Below, one piece after another: positions 24,301-35,050 of a DNA stretch of 64,000 bases (positions are counted from its first letter, which is position 1; each line of letters begins with the position of its first letter). The stretch lies in contig JANAVB010004156.1 in NCBI GenBank assembly GCA_029216955.1, forward strand, positions 1 to 64,000, read 5' to 3'. The position numbers were made by a program, and so were the translations under genes. This DNA is from Iris pallida. Taxonomy: Eukaryota > Streptophyta > Magnoliopsida > Asparagales > Iridaceae. The notes below the pieces were generated by a model, which was not told the origin of the DNA, did no database searches, and worked only from the letters and a program-made list of their open reading frames with translations.

Positions 24301-24567
24301 GGTACATCCCGACTTAGTGCCTGAGTTAGAAAATGAAGGTAAAACTTCAAAATCCAAGAAAGACAAGAAAGTCAAAACCTGCAACATGATTTCCCATGTT
24401 ATTCCAGATCCTGATGATTCGGATTATCTATGGGATGGCCTTCCTCTTGAAGATAGAATGAAAGGACTAAATATCTGTCCTCCAAGTCTAGCTCTCCCAC
24501 CAAGCACAAGCTTACTCATCAGCAGTGGCTAGCCATGAATAGTATTCCTTTACACCGGGCACAATAA
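21373..24567 (+). pseudogene. gag: gag of element B (three small frameshifts)
   Basis: The ATG at 21373 overlaps the primer site. A one-base loss near 21391 puts the start codon out of frame with the body. A second frameshift lies near 21934 and a third near 24492. Between them, 21941-24532 is open for 863 codons. Order: Lys/Arg-rich N-terminus (KSRKARKVWIPKSK), a head of SPVCD and LRS-x-RK repeats (21700-22010), the Cys/His block with CCC and FDRL (22390-22470), a coiled coil (22825-22900) and the gag core (23220-23600, YDWYRSLPDN). A variant knuckle C-x2-H-x4-H-x4-C follows near 24015-24060. The terminal TAA (24565-24567) is one codon away from the stop of A; both look like independent CAA-to-TAA changes of a CAACAA pair. 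Confidence 0.9.
21374..21391 (+). other. Primer-binding site of element B
   Basis: TGGCGACTCTGCTGGGGC lies four bases (AAAA) after the LTR. Compared with A one base is lost directly after GGGG, which also shifts the gag frame. Confidence 0.85.
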
Positions 24568-27500
24568 GTCTTTGCTGCTTATGAAAAAGCTCCAACAGGG
24601 ATTTCTCCTCGGGTCCTGAATCCTGCTCCTCCCTTAGCTACAGAGACGCCTATGCCTCGTTCTCCTGTAGTTGCAGAGGTTCCTTCCTCTTCCCGTACCG
24701 AAATACCTGTTCAGAGTTCACTGCCTATCCATCTGTATAGCCAGCAATCTGTCTCTCTTATGAAGAAGATGGGTTATGACTTTCAAAAGGCAGAAGGGTT
24801 AAATCATGATAAAGGAATACATCTTCCTTTACAAATTCAAAATAAGAATTCTACTGCTGGACTGGGTTCTGAAGTTCCTCGTAACAACTCTCACAAGAAG
24901 AGGACTAAGAGAAGAAAGACTAAATCCTGTAATACGGTACTTTCTTCTCCTAAGTTCGAGGAAGGAACTTCTGTTGGTATGAATGATCCAGAACCACCAT
25001 TGATTGCCAATCTTGGCAACTCTATACAGAAGTCGGATGACGGTCCGCTGTTGAGTAATCCGAAGCCTGGCAATCAGATTGTAAATGATGTAAATATTGC
25101 TCGTCTCCTTGACATTAATGAAGATTCCCTTTTCGAGTATATGGCTGTCAAATTTATTAAGAAAATGACTTTATTTTCTGATAATCAAAGTCATCAATAT
25201 AAAGACAACATAGATTCTTCATGTGATGAATCTAGACAGATATTCTCAGTCAATATGGTCCAAACCGATGATGAATCAGAGCCATTCAAAAATGATCCTT
25301 GGGCTCAACAGATGGATACTCAATGGGAACTTCGTTTTGAACAGCGACAGCCACCTACAGAAGATGAAGTTATCCAAATCGATGTTGGAAATGGAATTAC
25401 GCCCAAACCAATATTCATCAGTAAGAATCTTTCTGAAGATGAAAAGGAAGAGTTGATAAAACTTATTAAAGATTATATTGACATCTTTGCATGGAGTTAT
25501 GAGGATATGCCAGGGTTAGATCCTCAAGTTGCTACTCATAAACTCAATATCTTGCCTAATGTCAAGCCTGTAAAACAACAGCAATGGCGCTTTAGTCCAG
25601 ATATGATGGATGCAATCGAAGCAGAAGTCAAAAAGCTGATCACTTGCGGCTTCGTTCGGGAAGAACAACACCCTGATTGGGTGGCCAATATTGTTCCTGT
25701 TATGAAGAAGAATGGAAAAGTCCGAGTTTGCATAGATTACCGAGATCTTAATACAGCTTGTCCAAAGGATGAATTTCCACTTCTTATCACTGATGTCATG
25801 ATAGACAATACATGCGGTTTTGAACGTATGTCTTTCATGGACGGATTCTCAGGATACAATCAAATCAAGATGCATCCGGAAGATGAAAAGCATACAGCTT
25901 TTCGAACACCCTTTGGGGTTTTCTGCTATACTGTTATGCCATTTGGTCTTAAGAATGCCGGTGCCACATATCAACGGGCTATGAACAATATCTTTCAAGA
26001 ACATCTACAAAAAATAGTTGAATGCTACGTAGATGACATTGCTGTTAAAAGTCGGTCAAAGAACGATCACATTCAAGACTTGAAGACAGTATTTGAACTG
26101 ATGCGTCAGCATCAATTGAAAATGAATCCTACTAAGTCCTTTTTGGGGGTTTCCAGTGGCAAGTTTTTAGGATTTGTCATCACCTCTCAGGGTATTCATG
26201 TTGATCCTGATAAGGTTAAAGCAATTCTTGAAATGTGTCCTCCTTGAAATTTGAGAGAACTCCGTGGCTTCCAGGGCCGTATCGCTTATATCAGAAGGTT
26301 TATATCTAATCTTTCTGGAAGATGTCAACCTTTCTTCCGTCTATTAAAGAAAGGAGTATCTTTCGTCTGGGATGAAGTATGTCAAAAGGCCTTCAATGAC
26401 ATTAAATAATATCTTATAAACCCACCTGTTCTGGTACCTCCGGTGATAGGAAGACCGTTTTTGCTATATGTTCGAGCCTTGGATCATTCTCTTGGTGCTC
26501 TTCTGGCGCAAAAAAATGATATAGGTCATGAACAAGCAATATACTATCTGAGCAGAATGATGGTAGGGGCTGAACACAGATATACTCCTGTGGAGAAAGA
26601 ATGTCTAGCTTTAGTTTTTGCCGTTCAAAAGACAAGGCATTATGTCACTAGACAGACCATTCATGTCATCTCCAGAATAAATCCCATTCGGGTATTGATG
26701 AGGAAACCGAGCATTCTTAATTCCAGGTTAGCTACCTGGGCGATGTTGCTCACTCCTTATGACATGGTCTATGTGCCTCAAAAATTAGTAAAGGGCCAAG
26801 CATTAGCTGATTTCTTAGCTGCTCATCCTGTACCTGAAACTTCAAAGTTATACGAAGACATTCCAGACGAAGTTGTGGATTGCAACATGACTTTGAAGAA
26901 CGACGTATGGCAATTATATTTTGATGGAGCATCACGAGTCGGACCTAAAAGCAATATTGTCTCTGGGGTAGGAATCGTATTGGTTTCCCCTGACAAAATG
27001 GTCATATACCGCGCCTATTCTCTTAATGAGCCATGCTCTAACAATGTGGCGGAATATAATGCCCTGTTGATTGGTCTCCAAGTAGCAAAACAATTGGATA
27101 TTGAATTCCTAGAAGCTTATGGAGATTCTCAATTGATCGTCAATCAAGTTAGAGGGATTTATGAAGCCAGAAATCCTGATCTCATCCCTTATCATCAGGT
27201 GGTAATCGAGTTGGTCCTTTCATTCAAAGGATTCTTCATTGAATTTGTGCCACGTTCTCAGAATGTAGAAGCTGATGCTCTTGCCAGCTTAGCTGCAGAC
27301 TTGGCTGTCCCAATCCGAAGGCAAAATACGATTACTTTGCTAGACCGAGACTTGTTCTGTGTGAAGAGTAATCTACATATCGAACAAAGTTATGTTACAG
27401 AGGCAAGTTCTCAGCAGAAAGATTGGAGAACTCCATTCATTGATTATGCAGTCCATGGAATTCTGCCTGAAGATCCTAAAGAAGCTGCGTCAATTAAGAG

Positions 27501-28676
27501 ACGGTCGTTTCGATTCTATTATGATTCATCTTTACATATGCTATATCGTCGTTCATATGACGGGCTCCTACTGCGTTGCCTCTCAGAAAGCGAAGCTAAA
27601 CAAATACTACGTGAGGCTCATGATGGTGTCTGTGGTGCTCATCAACCAGGTCCAAAGTTACAAGATCGCATTCGAAGAATGGGGTATTATTGGCCCTCTA
27701 TGATAGCAGATGCTGTAGACTATGCCAGAAGATGCAAAGCATGCCAAATTCACGCAGACTTTATTCATCAACCTTCTGAATTTCTACATCCTACAGCAGC
27801 CTCCTGGCCTTTTGAAGCTTGGGGTATGGATATCATTGGTCCGATAAACCCTCCTTCTGTCAAAGGACATCGATTTATACTAGCTATAACCGATTACTTT
27901 TCAAAGTGGGCAGAAGCAGTTCCCCTTGTCGAAGTAAAAACGTCTAATGTGGTCAGCTTCATTAAACATCATGTCATTTATCGTTTCGGGATTCCTCGAC
28001 GAATATTCCATGACAATGGACCACAATTTGCCAGTCAGGCATTTTATCGGTTCTGTGACAAGAACCAAATTCAAAATCTGGCTTCCACAGCTTACAACCC
28101 GGCTGCTAACGGTTTGGCAGAAGCCTTCAACAAAACGATCATCAAACTTCTCAAAAAGTTTGTCTCTTCTAATAAAAGAGATTGGAATGAAAAGCTTGGA
28201 GAATGTTTATGGGTATATCGAACAACAGTCCGGACTCCTACTGGTTTTACACCATTTTTACTGGTTTATGGATGTGAAGCTGTCCTTCCATTGGAAATCC
28301 AGATCCCTTCTCTTCGAATCGCTATTGCTAATGAGCTAACTACAGAGAATAATGATCGTTTACGCCTCCAAGAACTTGAGGGATTGGATGAGAGGCGTCT
28401 TCAAGCACAACAGCATATTGAGTTATATCAAGCCCGTATATCTCGAACTTTCAATCACAAAGTCAAGGAGAGGGTATTCAAAATTGGCGTGTGTTGGCTG
28501 TCCGAAGGCCAATGGTGATGACTCACAAGAGCAAAGGAAAGTTCCAAGCAAAATGGGAAGGCCCGTATGCGATTGAGTCCGTATTCTCTAATGGTGCTTA
28601 CCGGTTGTCAAAACCCAATAGAGATCTACTCATGCTGCCGATCAATGGCAAATTTCTCAAGAAATACTACGTATAA
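24568..28676 (+). pseudogene. pol: pol of element B: G-patch, RT, RNase H, archaeal-type RNase H, integrase
   Basis: Order: G-patch block (24760-24873), linker, RT (about 25560-26240; catalytic YVDD at 26026-26037), connection/RNase H (26440-26830), second RNase H (26905-27310; residues D in FDGA, E in VAEYN, D in YGDS, D in EADAL), integrase zinc region (27600-27760), integrase core (27800-28160; D in GMDIIG, D in HDNGPQ, E in GLAEA) and a C-terminal tail ending FLKKYYV. Two RNase H domains are the hallmark of the Tat lineage. Breaks: TGA at 26245 and TAA at 26407, where element C has Arg codons, and a one-base loss near 28490. The protease expected between gag and RT is absent (in-frame deletion near 24980), as is the second G-patch (deletion near 25215). 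Confidence 0.93.
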
Positions 28677-28741
28677 AAAGAGAAGACGGGACAAAAAAAT
28701 AAAATTTCTTTTATTATTTTCGTTCAAAAAAATAAAAAAAA

Positions 28742-29041
28742 TTAAGGACGAGGGCCACTCCCTTCCTTATTGAATACGTAGTCAGCCAATGCAGAGAAGG
28801 CATCGTTTTCCGAACCCGTAAAAAATTGACAGACAGCCATCTTCAATGCCTCTTCTTCAAGAGTTTTCCCTGGCCCTACCAGGAAAGCAAGAATGTCTTG
28901 GAGAGGCTCGGGTGTAGAAGAACTGATGCCTACTTCGGTCGGAACCGTCACTATCGGCTCAGCAGGGATTGCCCCGACGATATCCTCAACCTTCATGAAA
29001 ACTTCATTCTCTTGCTGCGCGTCCTCAGAAGACATTCTCAA
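28742..29041 (-). CDS. Antisense accessory gene gamma of element B (99 aa, unknown function)
   Basis: An intact ORF on the strand opposite to pol starts MRMSSEDAQQENEVF and ends GSGPRP. Its stop is 66 bases from the pol stop, tail to tail. The protein is acidic and soluble-looking, with a Pro/Val/Thr-rich middle and a helical C-terminal half (GPGKTLEEEALKMAVCQFF and ADYVFN). The C-terminal half is conserved in element C (38526-38814) with many synonymous and conservative changes, and its N-terminus survives in A. A TATA box stands about 50 bases upstream of the ATG. I do not recognise the family. Antisense ORFs downstream of pol are known from Tat elements, so this may be one of those. Confidence 0.7.
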   Translation of the reverse strand: MRMSSEDAQQENEVFMKVEDIVGAIPAEPIVTVPTEVGISSSTPEPLQDILAFLVGPGKTLEEEALKMAVCQFFTGSENDAFSALADYVFNKEGSGPRP

Positions 29042-29086
29042 TTGAGAAGCGGAAACGAAAATGAAAAGATGACAGAGGGTTCTCGC

Positions 29087-29096
29087 CTATTTATAG
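29087..29096 (-). promoter_or_regulatory. TATA box of antisense gene gamma, element B
   Basis: On the minus strand CTATAAATAG ends 46 bases before the ATG. The box and its distance are shared with C and A. Confidence 0.7.
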
Positions 29097-29934
29097 AAGA
29101 GGATCATCAATGAACCGATTTTAAAAAAAAAATTGAAAACGACTTTTCATTTCCGAAAAGATCCGTTTGTTCACACTTCTAGGTTCATCCATTTAATGAT
29201 GGGACTGAATCGTCCTTTTTCTTTCCCGAGAAATACATTGATTCGTCCGCCTTATGCGCTCATGCCATTTGTCTTCTTATTCCCCCAGCTACCAAGGTTT
29301 GGTTAAGCTGACTTCTTATTTCATGAGAGAGGGATTCTAAATCTTCTACCAATTTAAAAAGAGAGTAGGATTCATTATTTATCATGTTTTTATAACCTCT
29401 GGATAAATACTGAATTTACCTACTTTTTTTATCTATCATTTTTCATTTGACCTCTGAATAGAAATTAATCTAATTTTCTTTTGAGTTCCCATACACTGTC
29501 ATGTCCATATTACCTCTGATAGTATTATGGACTCAAAATCAGAAAAGAAGATTTCATTATCTATCATGTCCATATTTCATCCAGATAGATACAAATCATT
29601 GAAGAATTATCATTTTCACTCTCATATCATCATGAAAGTATATTACATTTTCTTAGACTTTCTTACAAATCATAATGGAAATCTATTCACAATCTTAGAT
29701 TTTCATTCTATACCGCCACAATAAAGATCTATCTTCTTATTTGGATCTTCTCCGTCGGACCTTCTCCGTCAGGTTCGTTGTTGGTGGCATTTCCTGACTG
29801 TCTGAGTCCCAGTCACGACCAGATCAGCAGGAAACAAACTCTGGTCTCCTCTCTCAGACGAGAGGAGAACCACAGAGTATGGCAGCCCGAAGGCGTAGTG
29901 CTGCCAATACAATTGGTGGATTGAGGGTAACCTC
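29097..29934 (-). repeat. Spacer between antisense beta and gamma, with periodic repeats
   Basis: The segment 29378-29584 contains inverted copies of the CAGAGG/ATGGACATGA units of A (clear ones at 29499-29520 and 29560-29584, decayed ones near 29398 and 29456). The segment 29740-29930 is conserved in C (39380-39590) around the words TTGTTGGTGGCA and GACGAGAGGAGAAC. No intact ORF is conserved. Confidence 0.55.
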
Positions 29935-30635
29935 TCAAGGAAGATAGGAATGTATTCCATATTGGGATACAATTCCTAGTTCTGCCGTGAAAGGAACTCT
30001 ACTACCCGATTCCTCGGGGTAGAGTTGACTCCACCGTCCAACTCTCCGTGTATAAAGGCTCTCCCTACCAACGGAGGAAGACCCTTCTATCGCACGAAGA
30101 GTTCTGAGTTTGATTTGCGCGTCAAAAGCGCATGAGCTCCCTGATGTTGATGTCAGAAGAACGCTCTCCACTGTGTCGAAGTCGCCAATGCTAGTTCTAA
30201 AAAAGCTCTTTGGCCAAGCTTCTGCTGAAAACAAAAGAAGTGTCATCAAATGCGTATCGAACGCTAAGACAGATGGCGAAGGCTTTTACGCCAGTACTCT
30301 ACAAAGCTTTTTTTACGCCAGTGCTCTACAAGGTTTTTTTTTACGCCAGCATTTCACAAGGTTTTTACGCCGGTGCTCTACAAAGCTTTTTACGCCAGTG
30401 CTCTACGAAGCTCTTCGATGTCGGTGCTTTATAAAATTTTTTACGCCGTTTGCTTCAGCAAGGCCCTATGCTCGTAAAATAGATGTTCTTCGAATACAAA
30501 AAATTCGAAGACAGACATTTGCTTACGGTTGAACTTACCACTCAATTCGAAGGGTTTGGCTCCAATAGCGGTTGAATCTGCGTCTAAAGATTGGGCATAC
30601 AAAGGAACGCCGTCGGAAAGCTCCGCTATCATCAT
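29935..30635 (-). CDS. Antisense accessory gene beta of element B, spliced (128 aa, unknown function)
   Basis: TATA at 30704-30713; ATG at 30635 (an ATGATG pair). Exon 1 (30635-30539) has 97 bases and ends G before GTAAGT. The intron is 30538-30225, ending TTTTGTTTTCAG. Exon 2 (30224-29935) continues in frame (phase 1) to TAA. Exon 2 starts AEAWPKSFFRTSIGDFD and is conserved in element C (SFFRTRIGDLD, then SGSS and an RTL peptide), while exon 1 is not. The acceptor is a CAGCAG pair, so one codon could be optional. The gene stands where A carries its PMD gene, so beta may be a reduced relative of it. That is inference; the similarity is too short to prove it. Confidence 0.6.
30225..30538 (-). 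other. Intron of antisense beta in B, built of TTTACGC-bearing repeats
   Basis: The intron is 314 bases. It contains six exact TTTACGC words at 30285, 30312, 30340, 30364, 30389 and 30440, each followed by a variant of CAGTGCTCTACAAAG. This is the same word as in the LTR U3 of this element. Confidence 0.65.
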
Positions 30636-30703
30636 TTCGTGAAGGACAAATACCACAGAAAGCTATCTTCAGATGAGTACGAGAGTATATGAAGTATTTT
30701 CGA

Positions 30704-30713
30704 CTATTTATAG
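30704..30713 (-). promoter_or_regulatory. TATA box of antisense gene beta, element B
   Basis: On the minus strand CTATAAATAG lies about 70 bases before the ATG at 30635. Confidence 0.65.
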
Positions 30714-30930
30714 AGATTGAAGACTCTGTTGGGGTAAGTCTATTTTTGGGAGGAGATCCTATTTTAAAGCTCCTGTAACCACAAGACAGTGCCACGTGTT
30801 GGTTTGTTTCTCGGGAATTAACAAATCACAGAAGCAGTCAACAGAAGCACATAGATGAGATAAAAACTTCAGAGATTTTATTTTTGGGAGCGGATCCCTA
30901 CAGATAAAAGTCGCAATACATAGAATACTA

Positions 30931-31191
30931 TCATTCTTTTTCGTTGGGTTGGCGAAGGGATGCACCCAACTCACATATATTGCGAATCCCAGAGCGACGC
31001 ATCAGACGAAGGAACGCTTCTGCGTCACCCGGTCCCTCGTATGCTCTCGAAGGACCACCATCGATACGACTAAAGACTGCTGGGGTCAGCCCAAAGCTTT
31101 TTAGAAGATTTTGCGCTCGCTCATCCTCTATCTTGAAGTTAAGCCTAGTGACCGAGGCACCCTCTACAGTTGGTTCTTTCTTTGGCGCCAT
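30931..31191 (-). CDS. Antisense accessory gene alpha of element B (86 aa, unknown function)
   Basis: An intact ORF starts MAPKKEPTVEG and contains the conserved block FGLTPAVF-x-R and, near the end, LMRRSG and ELGASLRQ. It ends NEKE. Element C has the same protein (40524-40799) with FGLTPPVFNRS and MRRSD, but broken. The TATA box is about 42 bases upstream. The protein is small, hydrophilic and probably alpha-helical, with no signal peptide or membrane segment. I do not recognise a family. The gene reads away from the 3' LTR, towards beta and gamma. Confidence 0.65.
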   Translation of the reverse strand: MAPKKEPTVEGASVTRLNFKIEDERAQNLLKSFGLTPAVFSRIDGGPSRAYEGPGDAEAFLRLMRRSGIRNICELGASLRQPNEKE

Positions 31192-31232
31192 ATCAACTAT
31201 GGGGATGAATGTGGAGAGTAAGGAATTTGTCC

Positions 31233-31241
31233 TTATTTATA
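31233..31241 (-). promoter_or_regulatory. TATA box of antisense gene alpha, element B
   Basis: On the minus strand TATAAATAA stands 42 bases before the ATG at 31191. Confidence 0.65.
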
Positions 31242-31508
31242 CAAATTAAAATAACTCTTCATATTCCTCATGGAAAATCGCTCACTCGGGAAGACGAAGA
31301 TACATTTGAAAGTTACGAAGAGGAAAATTTATTGTGATGGTTAAGAGTTGACCGACACTATTCTTCTTCTTGAATTTTGTGCTGACTGTTGGATATCCCC
31401 GCTCTTACGCGGTCGACTGTTGCGTATCCCGGATTTTGCGCTCAGCAAATCTCAACTTTTACGCTTCTGTTCAAAGTGTTTCAAATTTTGGAGACATTTG
31501 AAAACTTT

Positions 31509-31519
31509 GAAGGGGGTCT
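31509..31519 (+). other. Polypurine tract of element B
   Basis: GAAGGGGG followed by TCT lies directly before the 3' LTR. It is preceded by one more TTTACGC word (31458-31464). Confidence 0.85.
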
Positions 31520-32614
31520 TGTAGGAGCGTAAAAAGTGCTTCCAAGAAAGAATCATTTCATTCATAAGTAGACTGCTTTACGCCTAATACAGCAGGTAAT
31601 CTCTTTACGCCCGAGACAAGACTAGTCACTTTACGCTCAAGCAAATTGGTCGTTTTACGCTGGGTCTATACTAGTGGTTTTACGCCAAAGACAGAGCAGC
31701 CGCTTTCACGCTGGACAAAAGCTATCAAATCTTGCATTTAATGCAGATTTTGACATGAAGATATCAATGATGGCATTTACCACAGAATTCAACGGAATTT
31801 GTCTTATACAAAGACCATGGTTGTCGTTTGTGGAGATCGAGCTACTTTACGCTCACTGAAAGGTTTCTTTTACGTACGGAGCTTTACATGAGTCCTTACG
31901 CTCATTAAAAAGCAATGTGTGCGTGGAGTTTATTTGAGCTATTTTACGCTCAAGGTTATACAACCGCTTTACGCTGGAAACCTATGACAGAGCTAGTTTA
32001 CGCTCATCTTTTTACGCCCTATTTGTTCTGGCCAGTCCAGAACGTGGTGTGCCTACGTGGTCTTCATGCCACACATTTCGTGGAACGTGTGTACGTGCAT
32101 CCTATTCTTACTGAAATGATGGGACACGTGTCAGCACATACAGAGGATGACTCTGATCGTGGATGGCGGTTATCGAGCGTAAAGACATAATTTGGTGCTC
32201 CTTTACGTACGGAAGCCCGAGTCTATAAAAAGACTCATTTTTTCATACAAAGGACAGACACAGAGAGACAGGAGAGAATACAGAGATCAGAGCTTCGAGA
32301 TTTTGATCCTCTAGAGCATTCTTTTTCAACTTTTCTTCCAAGAACAGAGTGAAGCAAAGCAGGAAAGCATTCGGCCTCGCCATCAGTGCCCAAGTGCGTC
32401 GATACCTTTCTGTTGCGTTAGTTCTTCCAAGTTGTTCTACTTCAAGCAGCGATCTTCATCATCATTATATGGTCCAAGGAACAAAGTGATCATTTACGAA
32501 TCAGACTTCCATAGCAATACTTTCCCAGAATCAAAAAGTTGTACTTCTTGTACTCTTTCTCGTTTTATTTTCAAAATCCCAATCCCTCCGAAAGGCATTT
32601 TGTTAATCGAAACA
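31520..32614 (+). repeat. 3' LTR of element B
   Basis: 1095 bp, near-identical to 20287-21369. Visible differences include extra bases near 31569, 31647 and 31793 and C-to-T changes in two TTTACGC words (TTTACGT near 31870 and 32203). Confidence 0.95.
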
Positions 32615-32619
32615 GGCAT
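32615..32619 (+). repeat. Target site duplication of element B, right copy
   Basis: GGCAT, identical to 20282-20286. Confidence 0.9.
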
Positions 32620-33203
32620 CCACTCCATCAGCACCACTGCAAAAGTCAACTCGTCCAAAAGAAGAGTATTCTTTCGACGAAGATGATACGTTAAGCATCT
32701 TCGATTGCTTGATCAAAAGCAATAAGCTTCAGCTTCCAGAGGTAAAGCGACCGAAAGAAGTTGGTAAAAATGATCACCCTAAATACTGTGTTTATCACAG
32801 ATTCATAGGGCATCCAACCAGAGCATGTTATGTGCTCAAGGGCAAAATCCAAGAGTTGGTCAACTCTGGAGCAATTACTCTACAGCAGGACAAGAAAACA
32901 GTGACTGCTAATGTGGTTCCTCTCCAATTTGGTGATTTTCCACCACAACTCGTACAAGATGGTGATGTCCCTATTCCAAGGACTACTCTGGAAATTGTGA
33001 ATATCCCGCCTCCTCAAAATGAGGGTCTTGTTCCGATGTCAACTGACAGAGGAGAGATTATGTGGATTCATCCAGATCTGGTGGCAGGATTTGAAACGCC
33101 TTCCTCTTCTAAGCAAAAGAAGCATTCCAAGTCTAAATCGAAGCATTGCAATATGGTATCCTTTGAACCATTAACAGAAAAAAAAAATCCTAATGGGCAC
33201 TAG
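32615..33203 (+). pseudogene. gag: gag of element C, second part
   Basis: This continues the gag frame interrupted at 20286. RPKEEYSFDE appears here and also in B at the matching place. The variant knuckle C-x2-H-x4-H-x4-C (YCVYHRFIGHPTRAC) is at 32785-32830, then PLQFGDFPPQ and a basic tail (KQKKHSKSKSKH). A stop at 33201 lies near the gag/pol border, overlapping the following frame. Confidence 0.85.
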
Positions 33204-35050
33204 ATATGGGAAACCCTATCTTCGGGAGTATTCCGAAAATCAAGGGAACCCTGCTCCATCCACGGATGTTCTTCCTCCATCCTTTTCTCCTGCTGAAGAT
33301 ACACCGTCTGCATCTGTGCCAGTGGTCGAACCACCTCCTCCTAAACCAACATCAGCAGATAAGGAAAAGCAACCTGTTCGCTTTGATAAAGCATTAAAGA
33401 AGTCATCATCTCTTGGACTTGAAAAGCCTTACAATTTTGACATATTGGCTCAATTGGCCAATACTCCAGCAAGATTGTCAATCTTTGAACTTTTACGTCT
33501 CTCAAAAGAAACTCGTGAGACGTTAAGTGAAGCTTTGATGCAGGCTGACGCTTGTTTTACTTTTCTCAAAAAGCCCGAAAAGGAGCCAGTCAGCTGTGCA
33601 CATTGTCATAGTGTATTTGAATTAATGCCCAATATCACTTTTACACAAGATAACATGTTATTAGAAGACAATCGTCATGATCGTCCTCTCTATTTCACGG
33701 GATATGCGGACACCATGAAAGTCGACCGTATTCTGATTGATCCCGAGTCTGCACTTAGCATCATGCCAAAGTCCTTATTAGACGCTTTGAAAATCCTAGT
33801 ACATAATCTTTCTACAACTATTACTACCATCCTGGGATTCAATCAAGGAAGAAGTGAACCTTTGGGGAAGATATACCTAAAACTTTAAATTGGCAATCTT
33901 CGTACAAAAGTAACTTTCTATGTTATTGAAAATCATGGCTCATACAATGCTTTGTTGGGAAGACCATTCCTCTATGAACACAATATTGTACCCTCTACAC
34001 TCCACCAATGTTTCAAATAAGTGGATGGTAATGGAGAAGTCCAAAAAGAGGTTACAGATCTGAATCCTTTCAAAGGAGTTGAAGCATATTGCAACGATTC
34101 TTGTATGTACAAAGAGGAATTCATGAAGGTGGTACTAGCAATGGACATAGATGAAGAATAGAAGAGTATACCTAATGATACTCTGGTGATTCCAGTCAAA
34201 GGGCGTACCTCTTGTCCTCAGTCTTCCCAACCACTGACTATCTATCTACCTTCCCATGAGAAGCTACCTAAAGGTGATAATCAGGGACAAAGGGAGTTCA
34301 CCTCTTCTGAGCCGCTTGTAATCGATCTTCATCGCAAGAAGCTTCCTCCTCCTTCTCGTTCTTCTTCTCCCCCTCTTGTCATCAATCTGTCTAAGCCTGC
34401 TAAGGCTAAAGTTCCTGTTGTAAATGATGGTATAAAGATCAATAAAGCATCTCCTTTGTAGTATACTAATGTCTTTTACTATACTCAGTGTTATCTGGAT
34501 ATGCTAGATAGCTTTAAACCACTTGCAATAGAAGTTGTATCATCTCGATGAAATATGGTATCACAGGATTCAATACAAGAGTCGTACTTCTTAGTACCGT
34601 CTCGAAAGAAAGATGAAAAGCCTATATTCTTCAACAAAAAAGAAGAACCAAAAATCATGCTCTATAATAATAATAGAGATGATACAGGAAGACTACAATT
34701 ACGACGCTATAGTCCACAATCTAAAGCCATCATCTGTAAAATGGGCTATGATTTCAGAACAGGTCTCAACAATGGTAAAGGAAGGCGAGCCCCTCTTCAT
34801 ATTGCTGTTCCAAGAGGAAAATCACAACAATACCATAGTAAAACGAAACGAGGACTCGGTTATATGTCACCACTTCCAACTCCAGAACCTTCTGAATCTG
34901 ATGAAGAAGAACGTTCAAACTCTTCTGATTCTATCTCGTAGGATTCTGATACCAGCATCGGTCATATTCATAAGGCAATAGTATCTTCTAACATGGTGTC
35001 CGCCGAATTCTCAGAAGATGATGAAAATGACATTGAAGAAGTTACTGAAA
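33193..35050 (+). pseudogene. Protease and G-patch part of pol, element C
   Basis: 33193-33888 is open for 231 codons. A Pro-rich linker is followed by a helical segment and the aspartic protease with ILIDPESALSIMP (Asp codon at 33739-33741). This is a variant of the usual D-S/T-G-S motif, with Glu in place of Gly. After the stop at 33886 the protease C-terminus (LLGRPFL) continues near 33955. A Pro/Lys-rich linker (34186-34461) and a G-patch block (34740-34870; MGYDF, GLNNGKG, RGLGY) follow, then an acidic Ser-rich segment. This is the part that B has lost. Confidence 0.8.

Larger units (their letters stand above)
20287..32614 (+). mobile_element. Tat-type Ty3/gypsy retrotransposon B, complete with LTRs and duplication
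   Basis: The element is 12.3 kb. The LTRs (20287-21369 and 31520-32614) start TGTAGGAGCG, end CGAAACA and differ by only about fifteen small changes, several of them single-base run-length differences. A perfect GGCAT duplication flanks it. The order is primer site, gag, G-patch, RT, RNase H, second RNase H, integrase, then antisense gamma, beta and alpha, then the polypurine tract. The protease and the second G-patch present in A are missing. Pol has two stop codons and a terminal frameshift, so the copy is not autonomous as it stands. It is younger than its host element C. Confidence 0.95.

Noticed and set aside
30290..30450. Tandem TTTACGC units (and the 39845-40030 array) as a CRISPR array
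   Set aside because: Units are short, imperfect and nearly contiguous without unique spacers, no cas genes are present, and the context is a plant retrotransposon intron.
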